Below, piece after piece: positions 25,870 through 35,715 of a DNA stretch of 64,000 nt (the stretch's first letter is position 1; every line of letters starts with the position of its first letter). Both the position numbers and the translations under genes were made by a program. The notes beneath the pieces are model-generated. The model was not told the DNA's origin. It worked only from the letters and a program-made list of their open reading frames with translations, and searched no databases. The stretch is from Croceivirga sp. (GTDB taxonomy: Bacteria; Bacteroidota; Bacteroidia; Flavobacteriales; Flavobacteriaceae): positions 1-64,000 of the forward strand of contig JANQQQ010000019.1 of NCBI GenBank assembly GCA_028284935.1, in the 5' to 3' direction.

Positions 25870-25902
25870 CAAAAAGAAAGTCCGCCCTTTAGAGACGGAC
25901 TT
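25870..25902 (-). terminator. Terminator of the collagen-like lipoprotein gene
   Basis: Reading the minus strand: stem AAGTCCG (25902-25896), 11-base loop, CGGACTT (25884-25878), then TTTCTTTTTGG-like T tract. It separates the collagen-like gene from the msrB operon. Confidence 0.8.
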
Positions 25903-25922
25903 CATGTTCCCTAATTGTGGGA

Positions 25923-26492
25923 TTAGTCCAATTGAATTTTTTCCATACTGGACATATCAAATTTCATGGCATTCATGACCGAATCCAGATTTGTAAGGTC
26001 AATGGATGGGTCACTTCCAAATTCTGCCGGAACCACCGCAATCCTAAAAACCTGATTATCGGTATCTCCGGGCAACAAGGTGCCCAAATCAAAATCAGAC
26101 TCCAAGAAGATGTTTACATCCACAAAGGTATGGTCATAATTATATTGCAACAATCCTTGGTCTAGGATTCGGGTTTGTGGCATCAACCGCCAAACATCTA
26201 TGGGATTGCCTCCATCAGGGTCGTCTACCTGTTCCCACAACAGGTAGACCAGAACAACATCTGATTCAAATACTTCTACCGTCTGGGGAAATTCAAAGAA
26301 AATTCCATAATCATTTTCTGCGGAAAAGGATCCCTCAATTTCCAACACTTGGCCCAAGATATTAACCCCATCTTGCCCATCCAATCCATCGAGTCCGTCA
26401 AATCCTGGAGGTCCCGGAGGTCCTTCAGGCCCTTCACAACCGAAGGCCAGGGCTACTAATACTATTCCAAAGAGTAATCTTATTTTTTTCAT
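25923..26492 (-). CDS. Collagen-like lipoprotein
   Basis: 189 residues. Signal peptide with lipobox ALAFGC, directly followed by seven Gly-X-Y triplets (GPEGPPGPPGFDGLDGLDGQ and on), then a beta-rich domain of about 145 residues with EIEGSFSAENDYGIFFEF and DVVLVYLLWEQV. Short collagen-like lipoproteins of this plan are common in Flavobacteria; the triplets may form a trimeric stalk at the cell surface. Function unknown. Confidence 0.85.
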   Translation of the reverse strand: MKKIRLLFGIVLVALAFGCEGPEGPPGPPGFDGLDGLDGQDGVNILGQVLEIEGSFSAENDYGIFFEFPQTVEVFESDVVLVYLLWEQVDDPDGGNPIDVWRLMPQTRILDQGLLQYNYDHTFVDVNIFLESDFDLGTLLPGDTDNQVFRIAVVPAEFGSDPSIDLTNLDSVMNAMKFDMSSMEKIQLD

Positions 26493-26665
26493 GATTATTG
26501 ATTTTTACTTGATTTGATATCTTTTCGCTTTAACATTTTCAATTAAATCAAAAAGCGTTCCAAAAAAAAATTCGATAACGTTTTATTTCAACATGGTCTC
26601 CTGGGAACATTCAAATTCCTTTTAAATACAATTTGTTTTAACGCTACTTGATTTGTTAACTTTAG

Positions 26666-26673
26666 TAGCTTTG
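26666..26673 (+). promoter_or_regulatory. Candidate -7 element of the glycogen operon
   Basis: TAGCTTTG matches TAnnTTTG, 33 bases before the glgE ATG. An imperfect palindrome ATAACGTTTT lies 80 bases upstream at 26575-26584. Confidence 0.45.
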
Positions 26674-26706
26674 CAACACCTGTATAACCAAACAAACCAT
26701 TCCAAT

Positions 26707-28644
26707 ATGCGTCGTCAAGAACGTGTTATTATTGAAAGTGTATATCCCCAACTAAATTGTGGCGAATTTTTTATAAAAAGAGTTGTAAATGAGTCGGTTA
26801 CCGTCTACGCTGATATTTTGCCGGATGGTCATGATGTGATACAGGCCGAACTTTTGATTCAACATGAGTCCAAAAAGAAACCCAAGGATATTAGAATGCA
26901 GCATCAAGGGAATGATGTGTATTTTGAAACTTTTAAGGTTACCCAACAAGGGTTTTATACGTACCAACTCCGGGCATGGGTGGACTATGCCTTGAATTGG
27001 CAACATGGTATTGAGGCGAAGATCAAAGATGGTCAACACGTTGTGAGCGAACTTCTTGATGGTGTTCAATATCTAAACCATATCCGTAAAAAAGGAAACA
27101 AGGGAGAAAAGGAATACATCAAGACATTGATTGGGTATTTTGAAAATGAAACCGAGTACCAAAATGCTATACAAGAGGCGGTTTCAGAAAAACTTCATGA
27201 ACTGTTCATAAAATATCCAGAACGGATATTGGCCAATACGACCAAGGAATTTAAGGTTTATGTTGATCGAAAAAAGGCAAACTTCAGTACGTGGTACGAG
27301 TTTTTTCCCAGGTCTTCTGCACTGGAACCAGGAAAGCACGGAACTTTTAAAGATTGTGAAAGATTGCTTCCCAAAATTGCCAAAATGGGCTTTGATACGC
27401 TCTATTTTCCCCCTATTCATCCTATTGGCGAGAAGAATAGAAAGGGAAAAAACAATACAGTGGATGCCCAAGAAGGCGATTCAGGAGTACCTTGGGCCAT
27501 TGGTTCAAAACACGGAGGCCATAAATCCATACATTCCGAGCTGGGAACCGAGGCGGATTTTAAAGCGTTGGTCGGCAAAGCTGCGGATTTGGGAATGGAG
27601 GTGGCCATGGATATTGCTTTTCAGGCGGCACCTGACCATCCTTATTTAAGTTCTAATCCTGAGTGGTTTAGAAAGCGACCTGATGGAACCATTCAATACG
27701 CGGAAAATCCTCCAAAGAAATATCAGGATATTGTCAACTTCTATTTCGAAAATAAAGCATATAAGGCCCTTTGGGAGGAATTGTTGAGTGTTGTTATGCA
27801 TTGGGCCGACTTGGGCATTAAAATGTTCCGGGTCGATAACCCACATACCAAACCCTACTATTTTTGGAATTGGTTGATTCATGAGGTAAAGAAGAAACAC
27901 CCAGACACGCTTTTTTTGGCAGAAGCATTTTCTAGGCCAAAAGTTATGCAGCAATTGGCCAAACAAGGGTTTTCACAGTCGTATACCTATTTCACATGGA
28001 GGGTTTCGAAAGGGGAACTTATCGAATATTTGACGGAACTCACCCAGACTGATATGAAAGAGTATTATCGCCCCAATTTTTGGCCCAACACTCCTGATAT
28101 TAATCCATATCACCTGCAAGGTGCCAATGAGGCCATGCATCTCATTAGGTATGCCTTGGCAGCGACTCTAAGCGGGAATCTGGGAATTTATGGACCTGTA
28201 TTCGAGTACATGGTGACCGAACCCTTTCCAAATAAAGAGGAGTACCTCGATTGTGAAAAGTATGAGATTAGACATTGGGACTGGTCCCATGAAAATAAAA
28301 TCACTCATTTGATTTCAAAAATAAATGGGATAAGGAAAGAGAATGCAGCTTTGCAGCAAACGAACAACCTAAGGTTTTGCCATATCGAAAATGAAAATTT
28401 GATGGCCTTTTACAAATGGGATGATGATAGGGCCAATCAACTTCTAATGGTCATTAGTTTGGACAGCCATAATTCGCAGCAGGGCATGGTACAATTGCCG
28501 ATGGCTGAGCTGGGTATTTCTCCCGGAGATGGACTGCACCTTCGGGATTTGATTACTCAAAATGACTATCAGTGGTATGATGAATGGAATTTCATTGAGT
28601 TGAGCCCAGCCCTTCCCTTTCATATCTTTCAGTTAAATCAATAA
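26707..28644 (+). CDS. glgE: Alpha-1,4-glucan:maltose-1-phosphate maltosyltransferase
   Basis: 645 residues, GH13_3. N-terminal beta domain, then the catalytic barrel. Catalytic nucleophile Asp in FRVDNPHTKP and acid/base Glu in FLAEAFSRP; upstream LYFPPIHPIG and the lysine-rich GRKGKNN-type loop (ENRKGKNNT) that binds the phosphate of maltose 1-phosphate. Extends glucan chains by maltosyl transfer. I start at ATG 26707; the open frame reaches TTG 26653 but that part overlaps the promoter. The maltokinase gene starts 3 bases after the stop. Confidence 0.95.
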   Translation: MRRQERVIIESVYPQLNCGEFFIKRVVNESVTVYADILPDGHDVIQAELLIQHESKKKPKDIRMQHQGNDVYFETFKVTQQGFYTYQLRAWVDYALNWQHGIEAKIKDGQHVVSELLDGVQYLNHIRKKGNKGEKEYIKTLIGYFENETEYQNAIQEAVSEKLHELFIKYPERILANTTKEFKVYVDRKKANFSTWYEFFPRSSALEPGKHGTFKDCERLLPKIAKMGFDTLYFPPIHPIGEKNRKGKNNTVDAQEGDSGVPWAIGSKHGGHKSIHSELGTEADFKALVGKAADLGMEVAMDIAFQAAPDHPYLSSNPEWFRKRPDGTIQYAENPPKKYQDIVNFYFENKAYKALWEELLSVVMHWADLGIKMFRVDNPHTKPYYFWNWLIHEVKKKHPDTLFLAEAFSRPKVMQQLAKQGFSQSYTYFTWRVSKGELIEYLTELTQTDMKEYYRPNFWPNTPDINPYHLQGANEAMHLIRYALAATLSGNLGIYGPVFEYMVTEPFPNKEEYLDCEKYEIRHWDWSHENKITHLISKINGIRKENAALQQTNNLRFCHIENENLMAFYKWDDDRANQLLMVISLDSHNSQQGMVQLPMAELGISPGDGLHLRDLITQNDYQWYDEWNFIELSPALPFHIFQLNQ

Positions 28645-28647
28645 TTC

Positions 28648-30273
28648 ATGTCAAAACCTAAGAAAGATACCATCGTAAACACCCCCTATGAGTTTAATAT
28701 TGCATGGGAAGCTTTATTGGACGATGCTACTTTTTTACAGGTTTTTTTATCGGACGTTCTAGAAGAATACATTGTAAAACAGCGCTGGTATGGAGGAAAG
28801 TCCAGTACGCTTAAATACATAGAACTACAGGAACATTTTAGAATTCAACAACATGGCGAAGTATATTATGGACTTCTGTTGGAAATCAATTTTACGGAAG
28901 CCTTTTACCAACACTATTTCTTGCCGATAGCCTTTGTTTCGGATGAAAGGTTTGCAGCAAAAGACCGCATACTCCCATTAAAGCTCAATGGCCAAGACGG
29001 ATTTATCATAGATGCCCTCAACCTTGAGGCCTTTCGCAAATTGGTTTTTGAGCGCATAATGACCGCTGAGCCTAATGACACCACTCGGGTGCGATACCAT
29101 AAAAGTGTCAATTTCAAGGAGACGAAATACCTATCTTCCCGATTCATGGGGCTAGAACAGAGTAATACCTCGATTATTATTAACGACCAATTGGTGGTCA
29201 AGTTTTTCAGGAGGATTTATGCCGATAAGAACCCTGACTATGAGATGAGTCGATTCCTATCCGAAAGAAAGGAGTATAAGAATACACCGGCCTACATGGG
29301 CAGTTTAAGCATCATGGATACTGATAATGTGAACGTTACCATAGCCTTAATGCAGGAAATGGTTCCCAATCAAGGTGACGCCTGGGATTATATGTTGCGG
29401 GAGGTTCGAAGTATCTTTTCAAATTTAGAGCATAAGAGAATTGATGTATATAAGCTGCCAAATGTTGAACTGTTTCAACGCCTTAAAATTCGTGATGTTC
29501 CACCGGAAATTATTGACTGGGCCGGTCTCAATATATTTCTGATGCTTCAGAGATTGGCAAAGCGGACGGCAGAAATGCATATTGCATTGGGGTCGGAATT
29601 TGAAGATACTGCATTCACACCAGAACATTTTAATGGAGATTATGAAGTTTGGTTAAAAAATAGATTGTTGTACCAATTTCAAAATCGGTTAAATACCGTT
29701 GAAAATAATCTACATCGTTTGGAAGGTATGTCACTTGAATTGGCCCATGAATTTTTGGAGCGCAAGAATGAGGTTAGAAAGCGTTTTGTCAACTTTGATT
29801 GGACCAAATTAAAGGGCGAACGGATTCGGGTTCATGGCGATTATCATTTAGGTCAAGTATTGGTCAAGGATGAAGATTTTTTTATTCTGGACTTTGAGGG
29901 AGAGCCTGAAAGTACCATTAGGGACAGAAAGGTCAAACAACCGCCTTTAAAGGATGTGGCGGGAATATTTCGGTCGTTCCATTATGCCGTTTATGCTGTT
30001 ATATTCAATCATGGTAAGGAGTATCCATATTCGCAAGAAGAACTCTTCCATGCTGGAGAGTTGCTTTATTGCTATTTTATTGGTGTTTTTTATGAGGAAT
30101 ATGTCACTCTAATCCAAGATAATAACATCAACATTGGTTACGTAAAAGAGCGTATCTTTTTACTCAAATACTGTATGTTGGAAAAAGCCGTCTATGAACT
30201 GGGGTACGAGATGAACTCAAGACCACTTTGGGCGGTAATTCCGCTTAGGGGCATTATGAGTATTATGAACTAA
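28648..30273 (+). CDS. mak: Maltokinase (stand-alone)
   Basis: 541 residues. N-terminal cap domain with QRWYGGKSS, then a eukaryotic-kinase-like fold with the brace/catalytic motif RVHGDYHLGQVLV and metal motif ILDFEGEPE, both diagnostic of the Pep2/Mak family. It phosphorylates maltose to maltose 1-phosphate for GlgE. In many bacteria this domain is fused to trehalose synthase; here it is separate and TreS is not in the window. Lies between glgE and glgB, 18 bases before glgB. Confidence 0.93.
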   Translation: MSKPKKDTIVNTPYEFNIAWEALLDDATFLQVFLSDVLEEYIVKQRWYGGKSSTLKYIELQEHFRIQQHGEVYYGLLLEINFTEAFYQHYFLPIAFVSDERFAAKDRILPLKLNGQDGFIIDALNLEAFRKLVFERIMTAEPNDTTRVRYHKSVNFKETKYLSSRFMGLEQSNTSIIINDQLVVKFFRRIYADKNPDYEMSRFLSERKEYKNTPAYMGSLSIMDTDNVNVTIALMQEMVPNQGDAWDYMLREVRSIFSNLEHKRIDVYKLPNVELFQRLKIRDVPPEIIDWAGLNIFLMLQRLAKRTAEMHIALGSEFEDTAFTPEHFNGDYEVWLKNRLLYQFQNRLNTVENNLHRLEGMSLELAHEFLERKNEVRKRFVNFDWTKLKGERIRVHGDYHLGQVLVKDEDFFILDFEGEPESTIRDRKVKQPPLKDVAGIFRSFHYAVYAVIFNHGKEYPYSQEELFHAGELLYCYFIGVFYEEYVTLIQDNNINIGYVKERIFLLKYCMLEKAVYELGYEMNSRPLWAVIPLRGIMSIMN

Positions 30274-30291
30274 ATAAAACCAAAAACTACT

Positions 30292-32187
30292 ATGACCAAG
30301 GTACTACCACACAGTCGTTTTACAGAATTTGATATCAACCTCTTTAAATCTGGCAAGCATTTTAGGCTTTATGAAAAATTGGGTTCGCACCTCATGGAGG
30401 TGGATGGGGTCAAAGGCACGTATTTTGCCGTTTGGGCACCCACGGCAAAAGCCGTTTCCGTTGTGGGAGATTTCAACTATTGGGTCGAAGGCGAGCATAA
30501 GCTGTTCGTTCGATGGGACGAAAGTGGTATTTGGGAAGGTTTTATTCCAGGTGTTGAGCAGGGAGCTAAATACAAGTACAAAATCCAGAGCCACAACAAT
30601 GACATCAAAACGGAAAAGGCCGATCCTTTTGCAAGGTATTGTGAACAACCTCCCAATACGGCATCCATTGTTTGGGAAGCCCAATATGAGTGGAACGACC
30701 AAAAGTGGATGGATACCAGGGAAAACCACAATGCTCTGGACAGACCCTACTCCGTTTATGAGATCCACCTAGGATCTTGGAAGAAAAAAAACGGTTGGGA
30801 ATCGCTCTCCTATGTTGAAGCATCCAAGGAGTTGGTAAGCTATTTAAAGAAAATGGAATTTACCCATGTGGAATTTATGCCCATAATGGAATATCCCTTT
30901 GACCCATCCTGGGGGTATCAACTTACAGGGTATTTTGCTCCTACTTCACGATTCGGGAAACCTGAGGATTTCAAGCTTTTGGTCGATAAATTACACCAAG
31001 CAGGCATCGGAGTAATATTGGACTGGGTACCTTCCCACTTTCCGGAAGATGCACATGGTCTGGGTTTCTTTGACGGATCTCATTTATACGAGCACCCGGA
31101 CCGAAGAAAGGGCTATCACCCTGATTGGAAGAGCTTGATTTTCAATTACGGACGAAATGAGGTGCGGGCCTTTTTAATCAGCAATGCTGCGTTCTGGTTG
31201 GACCAATTTCATGCTGATGGACTTCGTGTGGATGCGGTGGCGTCAATGCTTTATTTGGATTACTCCAGGGAAGATGGGGAATGGGAGCCCAATATGTATG
31301 GGAACAATGAGAATTTAGAGGCCATGTCGTTCATTCGCGAGATGAACCAGGAAGTATATGCAAGTTTTAAAGGGGTGCAAACCATAGCCGAAGAATCGAC
31401 TGCTTTTTCGGGAGTTTCAAAACCTGTCCATTTTGGGGGACTGGGTTTTGGGATGAAATGGATGATGGGATGGATGCATGATACCTTGGAATATTTCAAA
31501 AAAGAACCCATTTACCGAAGACACCATCAAGGTGACATTACCTTTAGTATGACCTATGCGTTCACGGAGAACTTTATGCTTCCATTTTCCCATGATGAGG
31601 TGGTCTATGGCAAGCAATCCCTGATTTACAGGATGCCAGGGGATGAATGGCAACGCTTCGCTAACCTGAGGCTGTTGTTCGGTTACATGTTCACTCACCC
31701 TGGTGCCAATTTGATTTTCATGGGAGGGGAATTTGGCCAGACTTCGGAATGGAACTTCCAAGAGAGTTTGGAATGGCACCTATTGGACTATGAATTCCAT
31801 CAAGGTGTCCAAAAATTAGTAAAAGACCTCAATGCGCTTTATAAATCACAACCGGCACTCTATGAAAAACAGTTCAGCCCGGAAGGTTTTGAATGGATTG
31901 AGTGGAATGACGCTGAAAACTCCGTTTTAACCTACATTAGAAAAGGTCATGATACGAAAAACGACCTTGTGATCATAGCCAATTTTACACCGGTCCCCAG
32001 GGAAAAATATAGGGTAGGCGTGCCAGGTACGAAGCAACTCAAACTACTTTTCAACAGCGATGATAGTAAGTATTCAGGAAGTGGGGTAGCTAAAAAGACG
32101 GTGAAACCTTCCAAAAAGCCTTGGAACGATAGGGAAAATTCCATTGAAGTAAATCTCCCTCCGCTTGGCTTGTTAATTTATAAGTAA
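30292..32187 (+). CDS. glgB: 1,4-alpha-glucan branching enzyme
   Basis: 631 residues. CBM48 domain (YFAVWAPTAKAVSVVGDFNYW), then GH13 barrel: GVILDWVPSHF, nucleophile Asp in GLRVDAVASMLYLDY, acid Glu in IAEEST, and FSHDEVVYGK. Creates alpha-1,6 branches in glycogen. Third gene of the operon; a strong terminator follows. Confidence 0.97.
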   Translation: MTKVLPHSRFTEFDINLFKSGKHFRLYEKLGSHLMEVDGVKGTYFAVWAPTAKAVSVVGDFNYWVEGEHKLFVRWDESGIWEGFIPGVEQGAKYKYKIQSHNNDIKTEKADPFARYCEQPPNTASIVWEAQYEWNDQKWMDTRENHNALDRPYSVYEIHLGSWKKKNGWESLSYVEASKELVSYLKKMEFTHVEFMPIMEYPFDPSWGYQLTGYFAPTSRFGKPEDFKLLVDKLHQAGIGVILDWVPSHFPEDAHGLGFFDGSHLYEHPDRRKGYHPDWKSLIFNYGRNEVRAFLISNAAFWLDQFHADGLRVDAVASMLYLDYSREDGEWEPNMYGNNENLEAMSFIREMNQEVYASFKGVQTIAEESTAFSGVSKPVHFGGLGFGMKWMMGWMHDTLEYFKKEPIYRRHHQGDITFSMTYAFTENFMLPFSHDEVVYGKQSLIYRMPGDEWQRFANLRLLFGYMFTHPGANLIFMGGEFGQTSEWNFQESLEWHLLDYEFHQGVQKLVKDLNALYKSQPALYEKQFSPEGFEWIEWNDAENSVLTYIRKGHDTKNDLVIIANFTPVPREKYRVGVPGTKQLKLLFNSDDSKYSGSGVAKKTVKPSKKPWNDRENSIEVNLPPLGLLIYK

Positions 32188-32228
32188 AAGGACCGCAACT
32201 ATAACCTTATAGTACCGTAATTGTTCAA

Positions 32229-32266
32229 AAGTACTTTTCCTAAAGTCAAGGGAAAGTGCTTTTTTT
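32229..32266 (+). terminator. Terminator after glgB
   Basis: 12-bp stem AAGTACTTTTCC (32229-32240) with GGGAAAGTGCTT (32250-32261), two G-T pairs, followed by a T run to 32266. It separates the GH31 gene from the glgE-mak-glgB transcript, at least partly. Confidence 0.8.
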
Positions 32267-32291
32267 GTTAGGCTTTTAAATCATTGAACAC

Positions 32292-34691
32292 ATGATTACC
32301 AATACCGAGATTGAAAAAAGAGGCAATCTTTACCCCAACCATATTGTAGATTTTAAACAGGAAAACGATAAACTCTATTTCACCACCCAAAATGGGGTCA
32401 TTTTGGAACTTACGGTCTTGAGGGATAGTATGATTCGTTTTAGATATGCAACGGAACATGCTTTTGAACCCGATTTCTCCTACGCCATTAGCAAAGAGGT
32501 CATTACGGGATACAATAATTTGGAAGTAAAGGAAGAAATACCGGAATATGTGGTGGAAACCTCCAAAATAAAGATATACATCAACAAAAGTGACTTTAAG
32601 GTCCAGATTCATGATTTGGATGATATGCCCATCAATGAGGACGATATGGGGTTCCATTGGGAGGAAAATTATGATTATGGGGGAAACATTGTAAAAATGA
32701 CCAAAGTGACCCAAACAGGGGAGAGCTTCTATGGTATGGGAGATAAGGCGTCCCATACAAATTTAAAAGGAAAGCGGGTCTCCAATTGGGTAACTGATTC
32801 CTATGCCTATGGTAAGGACCAAGAACCGCTTTATAAATCCATCCCTTTTTATGTTGGGCTTCACAACGAGATGGCGTACGGCATTTTTTTTGATAATTCC
32901 TTTGGCACCTATTTTGATTTTGCCCATGAAAAGCGCAATCTGACCAGTTTTTGGGCCGATGGTGGAGAAATGAACTACTACTTTTTTTATGGTCCAAAAA
33001 TCTCCCAAGTAGTGGAGGCCTATACGGATTTGACGGGGGTTCCGGAATTGCCGCCGATGTGGGCATTGGGCTTCCACCAGTCCAAGTGGAGCTATTATCC
33101 TGAAAAGCGGGTGAAGCAATTGGCTGCCAATTTTAGAAAGTACAAAATACCATGCGATGCCATTTATCTGGATATAGATTACATGGAGGGCTTTCGTTGT
33201 TTTACCTGGAACCATAGGCGTTTTCCCAATCCAAAGAAAATGATTTCAGAACTGGAGGAGGATGGGTTTAAGACGGTGACCATGATTGACCCAGGGCTCA
33301 AAATTGATCGTGATTATTGGGTCTATAAACAGGCCATGGACAACGATTACTTCTGTAAAAGGGCAGACGGTCCGCATTTTAAAGGTAAAGTTTGGCCCGG
33401 GGAATGCAAGTTTCCAGATTTCACCAACCCAGAGGTACGCGAATGGTGGGCAGGGTTATATAAGGAAATGATTTCGGAAATGGGGGTACATGGGGTATGG
33501 AATGATATGAATGAACCTGCGGTCATGGAAGTGCCCACAAAAACGGCCAATTTAGATGTACGGCATGATTATGATGGACATCCTTGTAGCCACAGAAAGG
33601 CACATAATGTATATGGGATGCAAATGGTACGGGCCACGTATCAGGGTCTTAAGAAGTTTACCTTTCCCAAAAGGCCCTTTGTATTGACAAGGGCAGCATA
33701 TGCCGGGACCCAAAGATATTGTGCTACATGGACCGGTGATAATGTAGCCACCTGGGAACATCTTTGGATAGCCAATGTTCAGATGCAACGCATGTGTATG
33801 AGTGGATATTCCTTTGTTGGCTCGGACATTGGGGGATTTGCTGAACAACCTAATGGAGAGCTTTTTGCGCGATGGGTGCAGTTGGGCGTATTTCACCCTT
33901 TCTGTCGTGTGCATTCCAGTGGTGATCATGGTGATCAGGAACCCTGGTCTTTTGGAACCGAGATTACCGATATTGTAAGAAAGTTCATTGAGCTCAGATA
34001 TCAACTACTACCTTACCTGTACACTACTTTTTATAACTACGTAACCAATGGGGTACCCATGTTGCAATCCTTGGTGTATTACGATCAGGAGGACACCCAG
34101 ACCCATTTTAGAACGGATGAGTTTTTATTTGGTGAACACATTCTGGTATGTCCGGTTCAAGAGCCAAATTCCCAAGGGCGTAGAATGTACATTCCCAAAG
34201 GCAAATGGTACAATTACTGGACAGAGGAAATTGTTGATGGTAAGATTGAAAAATGGGTTGCTGCCCCATTGGACAAAATTCCGTTATTTATAAAAGAAGG
34301 TGCTGTAATTCCAAAGTATCCCGTTCAACAGTACGTAGGGGAAAAGGAAATAACGGAGTTGATGGTCGATGTATATTACAAGGAAGGAACTGAAAAATCC
34401 ACTATTTACGAGGATCAATTGGAAGGATTTGACCATAAGAAAGGAAGGTTTAGTCTAAGAAAATTCCGGTTAAAGGGAAAAGAAAATGAGTTGATTTTGC
34501 AGCAGTTCAAAGATGGAAGTTTTATCACTTCCTATGAAACCTTTAAAATACAGTTCCATGGACTTCCTTTTAAAATTTCGAAAATTGAGGTGGACAATGA
34601 AATTGTGGATTTGGAGGCAGTGAAATTTGATGGAAAAGCCAGTATTGAAGTGAATAAGGATTTTACTGAGCTTCACTTGATCGGGACCTAG
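32292..34691 (+). CDS. GH31 family alpha-glucosidase, cytosolic
   Basis: 799 residues, no signal peptide. GH31 marks: nucleophile Asp in WNDMNEPAVM, ALGFHQSKWSYY, DIDYMEGFRCFTW and acid region SFVGSDIGGF, followed by C-terminal beta domains. Retaining alpha-glucosidases release glucose from the non-reducing ends of alpha-glucans; the cytosolic location suggests turnover of the glycogen or oligosaccharides made by the adjacent operon. The terminator before it suggests separate expression, but I see no clear promoter in the short gap. Confidence 0.93.
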   Translation: MITNTEIEKRGNLYPNHIVDFKQENDKLYFTTQNGVILELTVLRDSMIRFRYATEHAFEPDFSYAISKEVITGYNNLEVKEEIPEYVVETSKIKIYINKSDFKVQIHDLDDMPINEDDMGFHWEENYDYGGNIVKMTKVTQTGESFYGMGDKASHTNLKGKRVSNWVTDSYAYGKDQEPLYKSIPFYVGLHNEMAYGIFFDNSFGTYFDFAHEKRNLTSFWADGGEMNYYFFYGPKISQVVEAYTDLTGVPELPPMWALGFHQSKWSYYPEKRVKQLAANFRKYKIPCDAIYLDIDYMEGFRCFTWNHRRFPNPKKMISELEEDGFKTVTMIDPGLKIDRDYWVYKQAMDNDYFCKRADGPHFKGKVWPGECKFPDFTNPEVREWWAGLYKEMISEMGVHGVWNDMNEPAVMEVPTKTANLDVRHDYDGHPCSHRKAHNVYGMQMVRATYQGLKKFTFPKRPFVLTRAAYAGTQRYCATWTGDNVATWEHLWIANVQMQRMCMSGYSFVGSDIGGFAEQPNGELFARWVQLGVFHPFCRVHSSGDHGDQEPWSFGTEITDIVRKFIELRYQLLPYLYTTFYNYVTNGVPMLQSLVYYDQEDTQTHFRTDEFLFGEHILVCPVQEPNSQGRRMYIPKGKWYNYWTEEIVDGKIEKWVAAPLDKIPLFIKEGAVIPKYPVQQYVGEKEITELMVDVYYKEGTEKSTIYEDQLEGFDHKKGRFSLRKFRLKGKENELILQQFKDGSFITSYETFKIQFHGLPFKISKIEVDNEIVDLEAVKFDGKASIEVNKDFTELHLIGT

Positions 34692-34834
34692 TACATGTGA
34701 CTTTTATCGTTTATTGGGGTCTAATGGTAAAAGAATTTTCTTGATTTTGTAACTTAACGTAACAATAAGGAATATAAACCATTTATGGGCTTTTGGATAT
34801 TCCCATAATAGTTGACAACCTAAATTGATGAACT

Positions 34835-35650
34835 ATGAAGAAATTTGTTCTTGCCATAACCGTTTTTTTGCTCGTCGTAGCATGTAAGACCAATCCGTTT
34901 ACAGGGCAGAAAACACTCAACTTTTATGGAAATCAGCAGCTTTTTCCCATGGCATTTGCCCAATACGATCAATTTTTAACGGAAAATAAGGTGGTTACTG
35001 GAACCGAAGAAGCCAATATGATCAAAAATGTGGGGCAAAGGATTGCCAAGGCCTCAGAAACATGGTTGAACGCCAATGGATATCCTGGATACCTCAAAGA
35101 TTACCAATGGGAGTATAATCTTGTGGAGGACGAAACGGTGAATGCATGGTGTATGCCTGGGGGTAAAATAGTATTCTATACCGGGATTTTGCCAATCTGC
35201 CAAGGAGAAACAGGCGTGGCTGTTGTAATGGGCCATGAAGTGGCCCATGCTTTAGCAGATCATGGCGCGCAACGCATGAGTGCCGGTACTTTACAACAGT
35301 TGGGTGCTGTGGGCGTTGCCGTGGCGACTAGTGGAAAAACTGCTGAAGCACAGAATGCTTGGATGCAGGCGTATGGAATAGGTTCACAGTTTGGAGGGAT
35401 GCTTCCTTTTAGTCGAAGCCATGAGACCGAAGCGGATAAAATTGGTCTTCAGATTATGGCCATAGCAGGATATAACCCAGATGAGGCAGCCGAACTTTGG
35501 AAAAGAATGAAGGCTAAATCCGGTGGTCAGGCTCCTCCTGAATTTATGAGCACACACCCTTCCAACGATACCCGTATCAATAACCTGACCGCTTGGGCCC
35601 CCGAGGCTAAGAAAGAAGCTGCAAAGTTTGGGGTGACCACCTTTGAATAG
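34835..35650 (+). CDS. M48 family metalloprotease lipoprotein
   Basis: 271 residues. Lipobox LLVVAC|KTNPFTG, zinc motif VVMGHEVAHALADHGAQR (HExxH), third ligand in HETEADKIGL. Resembles LoiP/YcaL-type periplasmic proteases that act in outer-membrane quality control. Length is normal for the short form. Followed by a very strong terminator. Confidence 0.95.
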   Translation: MKKFVLAITVFLLVVACKTNPFTGQKTLNFYGNQQLFPMAFAQYDQFLTENKVVTGTEEANMIKNVGQRIAKASETWLNANGYPGYLKDYQWEYNLVEDETVNAWCMPGGKIVFYTGILPICQGETGVAVVMGHEVAHALADHGAQRMSAGTLQQLGAVGVAVATSGKTAEAQNAWMQAYGIGSQFGGMLPFSRSHETEADKIGLQIMAIAGYNPDEAAELWKRMKAKSGGQAPPEFMSTHPSNDTRINNLTAWAPEAKKEAAKFGVTTFE

Positions 35651-35664
35651 GGGAGTGGAATAAG

Positions 35665-35711
35665 AAAAATATTGAAAAGCTGTCCAATTGGAGCAGCTTT
35701 TCAATATTTTT
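35665..35711 (+). terminator. Long-stem terminator between M48 gene and MFS gene
   Basis: 18-bp perfect stem, left arm 35665-35682 and right arm 35694-35711, loop TCCAATTGGAG. The right arm ends in TTTTT. It stops only 4 bases before the ATG of the MFS gene, and the right arm also contains TATTTTTA, a -7-like sequence. Confidence 0.9.
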
Positions 35712-35715
35712 AGGC

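Noticed and set aside
26575-26584. LacI-type operator upstream of glgE
   Set aside because: ATAACGTTTT is only a partial palindrome and no LacI gene is in the window; too weak to call.
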